DNA of 64,000 nt from CAZHCA01 sp964530825 (GTDB lineage: Bacteria > Bacteroidota > Bacteroidia > Chitinophagales > Saprospiraceae), in NCBI GenBank assembly GCA_964530825.1, contig CAZHCA010000008.1, forward strand, positions 1 through 64,000, read 5' to 3'. Positions 45,430 to 54,620 of this stretch are shown here, in pieces (the first letter of the stretch is position 1; the number at the start of each line of letters is the position of its first letter). A program made the position numbers and the translations under genes. The notes beneath the pieces are model-generated. The model ran no database searches. It was not told the DNA's origin and was given only the letters and a program-made list of their open reading frames with translations.

Positions 45430-45464
45430 TTATAAGTTCATTTCAAAGCTTTTTAACTTAAAAG

Positions 45465-48440
45465 TTAACCCACCGCATCGTTCTCCACGTACCCGCGCAG
45501 CAACTTCGCGGCTTCCACATCCTTGCTCCAGTGGGGGATGCTCTCCGTTTTCTTGATCATATAGCCCAGGATGGCCAGAATGAGCGACCGGCTGTTCCAG
45601 TAGTCGGGCCACTCGTGGTAGAGCCAGTTGCGGCCCTCTACCGGGTCTTCGGTGCGGTGTACTTCGTGGATGGCGAAGAGGATCTGACGGGTGAGGCTGC
45701 CGCCAAAATCCTCCCCGCTCAGGTCTTTGTTTTTGTACTCGATGGGGGTGATCAGCCGGGTGTGGTTGGCTTTTACCTTCAGCAGGTGGCGGTACTCTCG
45801 CAGGCCGTAGCCCCGGGCCATTTCCGTGTAGACGCCGCTGCGGTACTCGCCGCCCTGCTCTACTTCCAGCCCCTTGAGGTAGAAGCGCTCAAGGGGACTG
45901 AGCTTGCGCCATTCCGCTTCCGCAAAACCGTTGGGCACCAGGGCGTCCATGGCGACGCGCACGGCGGAGTCGATGATCTTCACGATCTCGCTTTCGTCGC
46001 CGCTCTGCCGCTCTTTGCTGAGCTCGTACTCGACATCGATCTCGCCCAGACGCTTGTACTTGGTGAGCTCGCGTAGGGCCGCTGCGTAGGCCGCCAGCTG
46101 ATAGTCGGCATCGCCGAAGTTGGGGTCGTCTTTATCGTCGATCTGCTGCATGAAGGCGATCTGCTCCTTCACGCCGTACTCCACGTCCATTTGTACATCC
46201 GAGAGGAAGCCGATCTCCTCGGAGTCTTGCTTGCGCAGCACCATGATCACGGTGCCCTGCACGTAGTTGCCTTTTTTGATGCCCCCGGCATCGGTCTCGG
46301 TCTGTATGGTCCAGGCGGCGGTGACGCGCAGGCCCGAGGCCCAGAGGATGAGCGCCAGGTCGGCCCAGACCGCCGAGTCCTGATGGGTGAACATCACCAC
46401 CTGCGCCCCGGCATCGGGCATGTGCCGGGTGAGGTTGCGGTACACCTCCACCATGGAGCGATTGAAGGATTGGCCCTTGCCTTTGACGGCCAGGGCGGAC
46501 TTGCTGTTGGTGTGCCATTCCGGGAAGAGTTGTTCGAGGTGTTTTTGATGCCACGCTAGAAAAAAGTCTCCTAATTCATGATAATTAATGGCGTCGGCGT
46601 AGGGTGGATCAGTTATCCAGAAAGAACATTCAAAATTAACACTTCTTGCATCTAATGTTCTTAATTTAAAGTTTGCATCAAATTTATTATCAGAAGGAAC
46701 ATTAAATAGGAAATTTTCCTCCATTGCTTTAAAGCCTTTGGCAGGAGGATTGAAAATTGTATTTAGGGCTTGATTCGAAAAAGTATCTCCAGTAGAACCT
46801 ATACCGCCTGATCTTGACATTGTAGCCCGCCACCTGATTAATCTAGAATTTAAATTCGCCAAGTTTCCAAGTGAAAGAAGAGAGGCTATTTTTCCATTTG
46901 TCTTACTTTTTTCAAGTCTCTCAGAAATTGATCCTAGGTAAAATAGTTGCCTAGGATTAAACAAATGATGCCAGTAGGTCCAGCCGCGCTCGCGTATGGG
47001 CTGTTCGGTATTGTATCCTCTGGGAATTTTAGTCGAAGGGATGTAGCCTTTCTCCTGCCATTCGGCAAAGCGTTCCTGCAGCAGCGCCAACACCTGCGCT
47101 TCCCGGGCCAGGTCTTCGGAATTAGGCGCGATATAGTGGCGTTGGGTTTTCTTTTTGATGGCTTTGCGGTCCAGCTTGTCTTGAAAATCCGGCCAGGCCT
47201 CGGCTTCCGCTTGTGTCCAGGTGATCTCTGGATTGTTGGCGTCCTCGTACCAGGTTTCCAGGTAGCGAATGCAGTAGAGGCGCTCCTGAAAGGTATCGTC
47301 GGGCCGGGGCACGAGGTCCTCGTTTTCCCACATGCGCAAGCCATAGCGGGTTTCGCCCTCCACCCGCCGGTCGCCCCGGATGGTGGAGATGTTGTGCTCG
47401 GTGTCCGTTTCCGGACAGACCAGGCGGCCGTTTTGCACCGTACCCGTTTTAGCGGCAGCGAAGGTGGCCGCATCGGCCCCTTCGATGATGTCAATATGGT
47501 AGCGCTGATTAGCGTGGTCGGGACGCAGCACGGCACAGACTTTATATTTTTCCGAGATCACCCAGCTGGGCGCCAGGGGCACCCAATAGCCGGTGGCCGG
47601 ACTTTTGGCCTCCACGCAGTACAGGTAAGCATCGGCCCGCCAGCCAGCTTCATTGTGCTCGATGCCCCAGGCGGTGATTTGCTGATCCACGGCCTCGAAT
47701 ACTTCTCGTTGGGCTTCCTCAATCTCGGCTTTCACCTCCGGGCCGCCGCCCACAATATTGATCGAGGCCCAGGTAAGCAGGGCCGCTACCGGGTTGAGGT
47801 CACTGCCGTAGGCCTGACAGCCCAGGCGAGCCGCCTCAAAGGGAATGGAGCCGCCCCCACAGAAGGCGTCGCCTACCCGCGGAGTATGGCCAAATTGTTG
47901 CTGGCCCATCTGTTCGACCCATTCGGTCAGGCTGTTTGCCGTGGTGCCGCAGTGGGCATTGATCACCTCCCAGGATGCCGGCGAAGGCCCTTCGATCTGC
48001 TCGGGACGGTCGCAGAGGCGCAGCTTTTCGTCGTACGACAGGCGCTCGAAAGCCAGTTCCTGGACCTCCGCCTTCTGCTCGCGCGACAGCTCATTTTGCC
48101 AGGCCCAGCTTCCTTTGGCGTTTTCCGTAAGGTATTGAGCACGCTCTCCATCGGTCAATTGTGCCGCCAGGTCCTTGGCGGAAAGATTCTTACTGCGGCG
48201 GCGGCGCAGGCCCTCTTCGTCCATGGTCATCAGGCGCAAAAAGACCTCCTGATCTTTGTCGGGATCATCGGTAGCCGGCAGCAGGAGGCCGATAAGGGTC
48301 GCCCGCACCAGCACCAGCGGCTTGCGCCCCCACCACTTGCCCAGGCCGGTCAGGGTCTGACCAGAACCGGCTTTACGCTCCTTATAGCTTTCCTTGGAGA
48401 CCTTGGAGACCGGAAACTGTTGTTCAATAAAAGCGGGCAT
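45465..48440 (-). CDS. DUF1156 DNA methyltransferase of an anti-phage cluster
   Basis: A 991-residue protein starting with the DUF1156 segment IEQQFPVSKVSKESYKERKA. The AdoMet motif GDAFCGGGSIPFEAARLG is near residue 208, and the amino-methylase motif DPPY is at D611 (ITDPPYADAINYHELGDFF). It belongs to the predicted N6-adenine or N4-cytosine methylases found with DUF499 and DUF3780 in phage-defence clusters. It probably marks self DNA, and the helicase/PLD protein would act on unmarked DNA. It ends 35 bases before the toxin gene. Confidence 0.87.
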   Translation of the reverse strand: MPAFIEQQFPVSKVSKESYKERKAGSGQTLTGLGKWWGRKPLVLVRATLIGLLLPATDDPDKDQEVFLRLMTMDEEGLRRRRSKNLSAKDLAAQLTDGERAQYLTENAKGSWAWQNELSREQKAEVQELAFERLSYDEKLRLCDRPEQIEGPSPASWEVINAHCGTTANSLTEWVEQMGQQQFGHTPRVGDAFCGGGSIPFEAARLGCQAYGSDLNPVAALLTWASINIVGGGPEVKAEIEEAQREVFEAVDQQITAWGIEHNEAGWRADAYLYCVEAKSPATGYWVPLAPSWVISEKYKVCAVLRPDHANQRYHIDIIEGADAATFAAAKTGTVQNGRLVCPETDTEHNISTIRGDRRVEGETRYGLRMWENEDLVPRPDDTFQERLYCIRYLETWYEDANNPEITWTQAEAEAWPDFQDKLDRKAIKKKTQRHYIAPNSEDLAREAQVLALLQERFAEWQEKGYIPSTKIPRGYNTEQPIRERGWTYWHHLFNPRQLFYLGSISERLEKSKTNGKIASLLSLGNLANLNSRLIRWRATMSRSGGIGSTGDTFSNQALNTIFNPPAKGFKAMEENFLFNVPSDNKFDANFKLRTLDARSVNFECSFWITDPPYADAINYHELGDFFLAWHQKHLEQLFPEWHTNSKSALAVKGKGQSFNRSMVEVYRNLTRHMPDAGAQVVMFTHQDSAVWADLALILWASGLRVTAAWTIQTETDAGGIKKGNYVQGTVIMVLRKQDSEEIGFLSDVQMDVEYGVKEQIAFMQQIDDKDDPNFGDADYQLAAYAAALRELTKYKRLGEIDVEYELSKERQSGDESEIVKIIDSAVRVAMDALVPNGFAEAEWRKLSPLERFYLKGLEVEQGGEYRSGVYTEMARGYGLREYRHLLKVKANHTRLITPIEYKNKDLSGEDFGGSLTRQILFAIHEVHRTEDPVEGRNWLYHEWPDYWNSRSLILAILGYMIKKTESIPHWSKDVEAAKLLRGYVENDAVG

Positions 48441-48446
48441 GGGGTA

Positions 48447-49073
48447 TTATTTTTTAGCGGGGTAATCGTTTTCTTCTTCAAAAAGCAGAAGTTTTTCCTC
48501 GTCGAGCAGGGCCTGCGTGTAGGTACCTTCCGGGATGGGGTTCTCGGTGAGGGCAAAGCGCAGGGCTTTGCGCCAGCCGCGGCCACGGCCGTTCTCCGGA
48601 TGGCCGGTGGCGGCATTGGTGATGGTATAGAGCCACCACCGCTCTTCGGGGCGCAGGCCCAGCCAGTTTTCCACGGCCTGATTGGCACGGTTGGGGTCGG
48701 CCTCTTCCATGGCCCACAGCAGCACCATCAGTTCCTTGCCGAAGAGGCGATGCACATAATTGAGCCCCTGCTTCCAGGATACGCTTTTTTTAGTCGCCTT
48801 GGAGGCCCGCAGGCGTTGGTTGAACTCACTGCGCAGGTAGCGTTCCAGCAGGTCCCAGCGGGTGCGACTGAGGCGCACCTTGCCGGTATAGCCGGGTCCC
48901 AGGAAACGCATTTGCAGTCCCTCCACCGTCATCTCCGGGTCGTACTGATACAGCTCGTGTACCGTCACCTCCTGTTTTTTGGAGCGCGGAATCACCACCA
49001 CAAAGTGGTGCTCACTTTGGGCCGGTACAAAGCCGAAGTCGATCAGCTGCTTATGCTTCGATGCGTTGCTCAA
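48447..49073 (-). CDS. DUF3780 protein of an anti-phage cluster
   Basis: A 208-residue protein of the DUF3780 family: KQLIDFGFVPAQSEHHFVVV at the start, then YTGKVRLSRTRWDLLERYLR, then KELMVLLWAMEEAD and LRPEERWWLYTITNAATG. The function is unknown, but it co-occurs with DUF1156 and DUF499 proteins. A TTG at 49073 just before SNASKHKQL is the likely start, overlapping the DUF499 end by 23 bases. The frame stays open to 49139, but the extra residues are antisense-like to the DUF499 C-terminus. Confidence 0.8.
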   Translation of the reverse strand: MSNASKHKQLIDFGFVPAQSEHHFVVVIPRSKKQEVTVHELYQYDPEMTVEGLQMRFLGPGYTGKVRLSRTRWDLLERYLRSEFNQRLRASKATKKSVSWKQGLNYVHRLFGKELMVLLWAMEEADPNRANQAVENWLGLRPEERWWLYTITNAATGHPENGRGRGWRKALRFALTENPIPEGTYTQALLDEEKLLLFEEENDYPAKK

Positions 49074-52000
49074 TATCTTGTGGTTTGTATTCCAGATTGG
49101 TATCGCGTACAAAATCGAGAAAGTTTTGGCCGCTGGCAAATTGGAGGCGGGAAAGCGCCAGGCTCAGCTCGCCAGTATGCAAAAGCTTATCCCAGACGAA
49201 ATTCACAGCTTCCTCTATTTGTGCAGCTGTATATTTCACGGCTCCGTCCACTTCCATAGTCAGCCATTGATCACCATCTACATTGATCGCCAGTCCATAG
49301 CCTTCCACCTCATGCTTTTCGAGTTGCTTCAGGAATTGAAAGGTTTCGGCCGTGGTGGTCATGGCTGTGCGTTTTTTATAGGTCAGCGGAATCACCGGAT
49401 TGATTTCCTTATTGGGGTTTGCTCCCCGGTTCGGCAGGTCGAACTGCTTGATATCCGACAAAAGGTCATCCTTTTTCGCTGCGGCGAGGATTTTGGTTTT
49501 GGGTTCCGCTACAAAAGAAGCTTCGTAAACAGCGCCGTATTCCAGGGGTTCGCTCCCATCGGTAGAATAGTAAATATCGGTATTGCGCGGAGCCACGGTA
49601 AACTCGACGCGAAAAGCATCACCCTGCGGATAAAAATCGTATTTCAGGTCGATGGTATTTTGCCAGACTACCGGATCGCCTACTTCGTGCTCGCCCTCGG
49701 GGTCCACACAAAGGAAAGACACGTAGAGCTCATCGGTAACTAGGTCCTTCTTGGTATCCCATTGAGGATCATTGGTAGTCACCTTTTGGCCGTAGGCGTA
49801 GTGGACGATGGCGCCACGTACCGGTTGGATGCGCAGGCGCATTTTGCCGGTATCGGTATCGCGTCCCATTTCCTGTACCCGCACACTGGTGGGAGGCTTG
49901 GGAAAAGGTCCGATCTTGATCCAGTTCCCATCCTCGCGCCAGTGGTCTTTGGTGACTTGTTCGCGCTTCACCTGCTGCAGTGCGTTGGGTTTGTGCCACA
50001 CCCAGGCGGTATCGGTAGCCGCTGATTCGACCACTTCGTTCCAGGGCCGCTCTTTCTGCCCCTGAAACAGTTTTTGCTCCAGCTGCTGCAAAAAAGAGTC
50101 CTTTTCGATCTCGGTAGTAAACTTGCGTTTATCGATCATCGCCTGCCGGATCTGTTCTTCTCCGTCAAATTTATTCTGTATGTACTGCAGGTTGATGTTT
50201 GAGTCCATCAATCCCCGCCTGGTTGGAAAAGTCAGCTTGGTAAAGATATTGGTCGTCGCCGAATAGAAGCGAAAGCGGTAGGTACTGAGCAGCTCCTCTA
50301 CTTCCTGGTATTGAGGGTCGTTGGTAGGCACTTTGTCGCTCTCAAATTCGGCCTTGACATCCTGCGCTGCCCGAATACTTTTGGCATTATCAAATACCGT
50401 ATCGATCGATTGCTGATCGCCGGTCAGGAAAAACACGCGGTTTTTGTAGCGTAGGTTGTCGTACCAGGCCTGGAGCTCCGGGTGCAGTCCGCCCTGGGCA
50501 TAGGGCTGGAAGATAACGAGGGAGACGGTATCTTTTTCCACGTCAATTTCATCCAGGGCGGGCAACACATACAGGCGCTGATAGAGGTCTTTCATTTTGG
50601 GCTCAAAAAGCTCTTGCAGCAGGGTGCGCATTTCTTTCCGGATCGCCTCCGGATTGTATCCTTTGCGGTAGCTATTCACTTTGGCCGATACGTTGGCTAC
50701 ATCCTTGTAGAGCAGGGCACCGCTTTTGTCCACGTGCAGGTACCAGGAGCGTTCGCGCAAGGCCGGGATGACGGCGGTCTTCAGCTGCGTGATATCCACC
50801 CCCGGGGCAGCCAGCATAGCGGTGATCTCATTCATTTTGAGGCCCTTCAGTCCGCCCTGCACCATACTGAGGGAAGACATAAAGAGGAGCCTGGCCGCTT
50901 TGACGGGTAGATCAGTCTGCAGCTCTTCTGCGATCTTTTCCGCCGCCGCATCCCCTCCGGAGGCGATGTCATTCGAGATGGCATTAATGAGCTTATTATT
51001 GATCTCGTTGAGCTGGGCATTGACGCTATCGTCGTTCGGGTCGATATCGTATGGGTGGATCAGGTAGCTCCGGTCGGCCCAGCCGTGTTGGGGATCAAAC
51101 ATGCGGGCCGTAATAGCCCGCATCAGGCGGATAAGGCCCCGCGTCTGCATAAAGCCGGGATTTTCCTTAAAGCGAGCGTAGAGTTCCCGCATAGCCGGGT
51201 GGAAAGGATAGCTTTCGCGAATGGCGGCTTCGATTTGCCGGGGCGATTCGTTCGTCAGCTCCATCTTTGCTGCCTGCTCCACCTCTTTGCTGTAGGCGGC
51301 GGCCGTCTCTTTTATCACTTCTTCCGGTACTTCCTCCGTAAAGAGGCGCTTGCGCAAAATGTGGTAGATCTCATTTGTATTTTGCCGTACCGGGGTAAAG
51401 TTTTTCGCAACACGTTTAGTCTCTTTCTCAAAATCACCAAGCAACTGATCGATCTGCCCTGACCCTTTGGCGTAGGCATTCTGCAGATCGGAAATGACTA
51501 GCGCTACGTTGGAAAGTTCCTCTTTACCGATGGCGTTCAGTAAGGTCGTCAGGGCACGGGCCGTTTTGTCGGCCAGGGTACCGAGGCCACTTTGCACCGT
51601 AGCCGAATAATTGAGGTAATCGGGCAGCTCATCCAGGAGAATGAGCGTGGGCTCTCCTTGCAGCAGCCGAATCCAATCGGATTGGCCGGGTGGTTCGCCC
51701 TCCTTATTGAGTTCCTGGAAGACGTCCTTCTTGCCGATGCTGTCGGCGATAAAGGTCCAGATACCATTCTTGGGTTTTTCTCGTCCGGAAAAAGCAACGA
51801 CCCGCGCTGATCCACGAAAGGAAGTATCGTACACCGCACTCATGACCGGCTTGCGGTATTCCGGGAATTTGGCCAGCAGCCCCACCGCGATCATGCTGTG
51901 GGTTTTACCCCCACCCATCGCCTGGGTTAGCTTAAAGACACCATCATCCATGGAGCCCTCCATGCGGCGAAATACGCTGGTGTAGAGCTGTTCCATGCCT

Positions 52001-52140
52001 TTAGTGATGTAGTTTTCGGCGAAGAAGCGATCTGGATCGATTTTGTCCTCATTCAGGTCGGTAAGATCGAGGACCACGTCTTTATAGCTTTGGTCAAACA
52101 CCGACTGCCGCGGTGTAAGCAAGGAGCTGAGGTTTTGCAT
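49051..52140 (-). CDS. DUF499 ATPase of an anti-phage cluster
   Basis: A 1,029-residue P-loop ATPase. The Walker A motif is QAMGGGKTHS at residues 73-82, the DUF499 hallmark, with a Walker B-like LILLDELPDYLNY near 165. The C-terminal region has a chitobiase-like DIYYSTDGSEPLEYG segment near 860 and a helical tail. It is the first gene of the minus-strand cluster and is probably the motor or sensor of the DUF499-DUF3780-DUF1156-helicase defence system. The start is ATG at 52140. No consensus promoter is visible just upstream. Confidence 0.88.
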   Translation of the reverse strand: MQNLSSLLTPRQSVFDQSYKDVVLDLTDLNEDKIDPDRFFAENYITKGMEQLYTSVFRRMEGSMDDGVFKLTQAMGGGKTHSMIAVGLLAKFPEYRKPVMSAVYDTSFRGSARVVAFSGREKPKNGIWTFIADSIGKKDVFQELNKEGEPPGQSDWIRLLQGEPTLILLDELPDYLNYSATVQSGLGTLADKTARALTTLLNAIGKEELSNVALVISDLQNAYAKGSGQIDQLLGDFEKETKRVAKNFTPVRQNTNEIYHILRKRLFTEEVPEEVIKETAAAYSKEVEQAAKMELTNESPRQIEAAIRESYPFHPAMRELYARFKENPGFMQTRGLIRLMRAITARMFDPQHGWADRSYLIHPYDIDPNDDSVNAQLNEINNKLINAISNDIASGGDAAAEKIAEELQTDLPVKAARLLFMSSLSMVQGGLKGLKMNEITAMLAAPGVDITQLKTAVIPALRERSWYLHVDKSGALLYKDVANVSAKVNSYRKGYNPEAIRKEMRTLLQELFEPKMKDLYQRLYVLPALDEIDVEKDTVSLVIFQPYAQGGLHPELQAWYDNLRYKNRVFFLTGDQQSIDTVFDNAKSIRAAQDVKAEFESDKVPTNDPQYQEVEELLSTYRFRFYSATTNIFTKLTFPTRRGLMDSNINLQYIQNKFDGEEQIRQAMIDKRKFTTEIEKDSFLQQLEQKLFQGQKERPWNEVVESAATDTAWVWHKPNALQQVKREQVTKDHWREDGNWIKIGPFPKPPTSVRVQEMGRDTDTGKMRLRIQPVRGAIVHYAYGQKVTTNDPQWDTKKDLVTDELYVSFLCVDPEGEHEVGDPVVWQNTIDLKYDFYPQGDAFRVEFTVAPRNTDIYYSTDGSEPLEYGAVYEASFVAEPKTKILAAAKKDDLLSDIKQFDLPNRGANPNKEINPVIPLTYKKRTAMTTTAETFQFLKQLEKHEVEGYGLAINVDGDQWLTMEVDGAVKYTAAQIEEAVNFVWDKLLHTGELSLALSRLQFASGQNFLDFVRDTNLEYKPQDIEQRIEA

Positions 52141-52433
52141 ATGGATTAGTCGTGTTCGTTTAGCATGAGGTTCACTTGCAACCTGTAATGTACATATTCG
52201 TATCCTTTTTACGGACCCGGAGAAGGAAAGTTATGGTGGTCATACGGGGCGGACCACTCGGAGGTACTGTTCAGCATCTGAAAGTACTTGTATTCGGAAG
52301 GATCAAGCACCAGGAGGACGATCCCCGCCTTCCGGTTGGGCTGCAGAAAAGTGACTGGTATGGTAAACGCTTGATTTTTTGTAGAAAAGGTTTTTGCAGG
52401 AAAGGAAATTTCTACCTTAAGGTAAAAACCACC

Positions 52434-53234
52434 ATGACCGCCACCCTCTACACCGAATCCCCCACCCTAAAGCGCCGCCTGCGTACCTACACCGCCAATG
52501 GCTATACTTTCCAGATGGTGCAGGTGGAAAAGGGGCGGTTCCGGATGGGGGACGATGACTCGAAGTACAACGATGAAAAACCCGCCCGTTGGGTAGACAT
52601 CGCACAGGACTTCGAGCTAGGGCAGTACCCCGTCACCCAGGGGCTCTGGGAGGCGGTGATGGGGGAGAACCCCTCTGATTTCAGAGGCGCCGAGCGCCCG
52701 GTGGAACAGGTGAGTTGGAACGATATTATGGGGACCAAAGCAGGCTTTTTGGACCGCCTAAACGCCCTGCCGGAGATAGCGGAGCTCAATGCCGCCGACG
52801 GCTGCCGCTTTGGCCTGCCGAGTGAGGCGCAGTGGGAATACGCGGCGAGCGGTGGTCGCTATGGGCAGACTTTGGGCTACGCGTATGCCGGGAGTAATTA
52901 TTTGCCAGAGGTGGGCTGGTATGGTGAAAACAGCCGAAGACAAACCCATCCGGTGGGTTGTAAGCACCCCAATGCGCTGGGGCTGTACGATATGAGTGGC
53001 AATGTACGAGAGTGGTGCGAAGACGTATGGTACAAAAACTACAAAGACGCGCTGGTGGATGGCTCAGCGCGGATTAACGGAGGTACCGGAGGTACCGGAG
53101 ATCTCCGCGTGGTTCGTGGCGGGTCCTGGTACGACGATGGCTGCGGCCGCGTCGCTTTCCGCGTCAGGGTCGATGCCCTCGGCCGGTACGACGGCGTAGG
53201 GTTTCGGCTTTCCCGGTACTGGGTTACCCCGTGA
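52434..53234 (+). CDS. FGE-sulfatase/SUMF1-fold protein, probable DGR target
   Basis: A 266-residue protein with the formylglycine-generating-enzyme (C-type-lectin-like) fold: FQMVQVEKGRFRMGDDDS, YPVTQGLWEAVMG, RFGLPSEAQWEYAASGG, LGLYDMSGNVREWCEDVWY and RVVRGGSWYDD. The C-terminal 30 residues (from SWYDDGC to GFRLSR) have the arrangement of DGR variable regions, where a scaffold alternates with diversified residues. The start ATG at 52434 is where homology begins. The protein has no signal peptide, so it probably acts inside the cell, perhaps as a ligand-recognition part of a conflict system. Catalytic formylglycine synthesis is unlikely. Confidence 0.8.
   Translation: MTATLYTESPTLKRRLRTYTANGYTFQMVQVEKGRFRMGDDDSKYNDEKPARWVDIAQDFELGQYPVTQGLWEAVMGENPSDFRGAERPVEQVSWNDIMGTKAGFLDRLNALPEIAELNAADGCRFGLPSEAQWEYAASGGRYGQTLGYAYAGSNYLPEVGWYGENSRRQTHPVGCKHPNALGLYDMSGNVREWCEDVWYKNYKDALVDGSARINGGTGGTGDLRVVRGGSWYDDGCGRVAFRVRVDALGRYDGVGFRLSRYWVTP
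53124..53214 (+). repeat. DGR variable-repeat-like 3' end of the FGE gene
   Basis: It begins TCCTGG, like the repeat at 37731, and ends in the same 18 bases, TAGGGTTTCGGCTTTCCC (53197-53214). In the last four codons before GGG, AAC AAC AAC ATA in the template-like sequence corresponds to TAC GAC GGC GTA here: five changes, all at template adenines. Further upstream there are non-adenine differences and one missing codon, so the direct template must be another copy. Confidence 0.6.
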
Positions 53235-53259
53235 AATAGCTGCGCCTGATTTCACGGGG
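53227..53259. repeat. Hairpin downstream of the variable repeat
   Basis: CCCCGTGAAA (53227-53236) and TTTCACGGGG (53250-53259) form a perfect ten-base stem with a 13-base loop, overlapping the stop codon. A second inverted repeat, CCCTGTGGAAT (53280-53290) with ATTCCATAGGG (53320-53330), follows. The position right after the IMH-like core fits the cruciform that assists DGR retrohoming. It could also serve as a terminator, though there is no T-run directly after it. Confidence 0.7.
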
Positions 53260-53413
53260 CAGGCCCTTTAGCGCTTTTACCCTGTGGAATGCCTCCGGCA
53301 AAATTTCGAAAGAAATTTTATTCCATAGGGTGAACCCTTTTTCTTCTTCTGCGAAGCGGAAAATTTTTGAAAAAATGAAGGTGTGTATCCCTCGACTAAC
53401 AGATCTCTCACCT

Positions 53414-54037
53414 TTAATCCACATACAACTCTCCCAGCGTAATCGTTCCGTAAGGCAAAGCCAGTTGATCGCTTTTGTCCGTATAGATGCCCTCCAGCCA
53501 CAGGCCATCTTCCCGGCGGTGAAAATGGAAGACCTTGACGTTGTCCGTTTCCAGGTAGATGATGTGCTGCAGGCTGGGGATCTGCTTGTAGCAAGGCAGT
53601 TTCTCGCCAAAGTCCCTTATGCGGGTGCTGGGCGAGAGGACTTCGAAGAGCAACACAGGGGTGCGTTCCGCATCCATACCCGGTTGGAATTCGTAAGGGT
53701 CGAGGGGCAACTGCAGCACAGAACCATCGGGGATGAAGATGGCGTTGTCGCAGGCCGCTATGCAGATGGGTCGGTTGCTGGTTCCGAAGCGATAGGGCTT
53801 ATTGCGAAACATCGTTTTCAATTGGAATATCATCTCGCTTACTAATTCAGAGTGGAGCGCATTTTCGTATCCCATAGTCGCAACGATTTCCCCGTTGGCG
53901 TACTCTGCCTTGTAGGCCGCATGTTGCAGCAACGCCCAGTACTGCGCTTCCGAGGCTTCGAAGCGCACGGGGGCTTCACGGGCGCCCAGCTCGAGGAGTT
54001 CCTGGTCGGTAGTAGGCAGCTTGGCTATATCGGGCAT
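53414..54037 (-). CDS. Uma2-family (DUF820) endonuclease-like protein
   Basis: A 207-residue protein of the Uma2 family, a PD-(D/E)XK fold. Recognisable parts are YKAEYANGEIVATM, the FIPDGSV acidic residue, and VLLFEVLSPSTRIRDFGEKL with E and K in the catalytic position, then CYKQIPSLQHIIYLETD. Members are numerous in Bacteroidota and cyanobacteria, and their targets are unknown. The start is ATG at 54037. It ends convergently to the FGE gene. Confidence 0.85.
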   Translation of the reverse strand: MPDIAKLPTTDQELLELGAREAPVRFEASEAQYWALLQHAAYKAEYANGEIVATMGYENALHSELVSEMIFQLKTMFRNKPYRFGTSNRPICIAACDNAIFIPDGSVLQLPLDPYEFQPGMDAERTPVLLFEVLSPSTRIRDFGEKLPCYKQIPSLQHIIYLETDNVKVFHFHRREDGLWLEGIYTDKSDQLALPYGTITLGELYVD

Positions 54038-54095
54038 GATGGAATAGGATATTGAATTTACGCTAAAATATAGGCCTTTGAGGGTAAAAAAGCAA

Positions 54096-54540
54096 TGCAG
54101 GCATCTTTCGTTTCGCCCCCACCGGCTTACGGCAATAATGCATCCACCACTACAAAGTACCGCCCGGCGGTAAAGAGCAAGCCTATCCCCATAGTCTACC
54201 GCAGCAAAGTTAAATCGCCCTTTAAAATCAGTCCGCTACTGACGTCCTTCCCGGCGACTACCGTGACCGGGTCGTATCTGGGGAGCGCCTGGCCATTGGC
54301 AGGTTGGAAACCCGCACATCGCAAAAGATGGTTGTCTATCAGCAGGAGGGCGTACCGGTGCGGGGCGACTAACCGCTGTAACCCAATACTGCTTTTTCGA
54401 TCGAACTCAACACCAAGGTATTTCTGGAGGAAAGGAATAAGGAAATCCGCATGATGATGGAGGAAGGTGCCTTCTTTAATGGGCAAGCGGGTCGCTATAT
54501 CGACGGACGGCAAATCCGCTTGTTGTTGATCCCGAGGTAG
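54096..54540 (+). pseudogene. Decayed coding sequence of unknown family
   Basis: Two short pieces in different plus-strand frames look protein-like: RDRVVSGERLAIGRLETRTS ending RGD and stop near 54372, and ELNTKVFLEERNKEIRMMME, then GQAGRYIDGRQIRLLLIPR, ending at 54540. They could be one gene broken by a stop and frameshift. I do not recognise the family. Confidence 0.3.
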
Positions 54541-54620
54541 CCGGTGCATTTGGGCAAGTGAAATTTGGCACTCCGGAACTCTATCTGCTCACCCGCGGTT
54601 ATTGCTCGAAATCGCGCGTC

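Noticed and set aside
46947..49259. A 770-codon open frame on the plus strand
   Set aside because: It lies antisense to the DUF1156 and DUF3780 genes, has no domain resemblance, and is explained by the codon bias of the real minus-strand genes.
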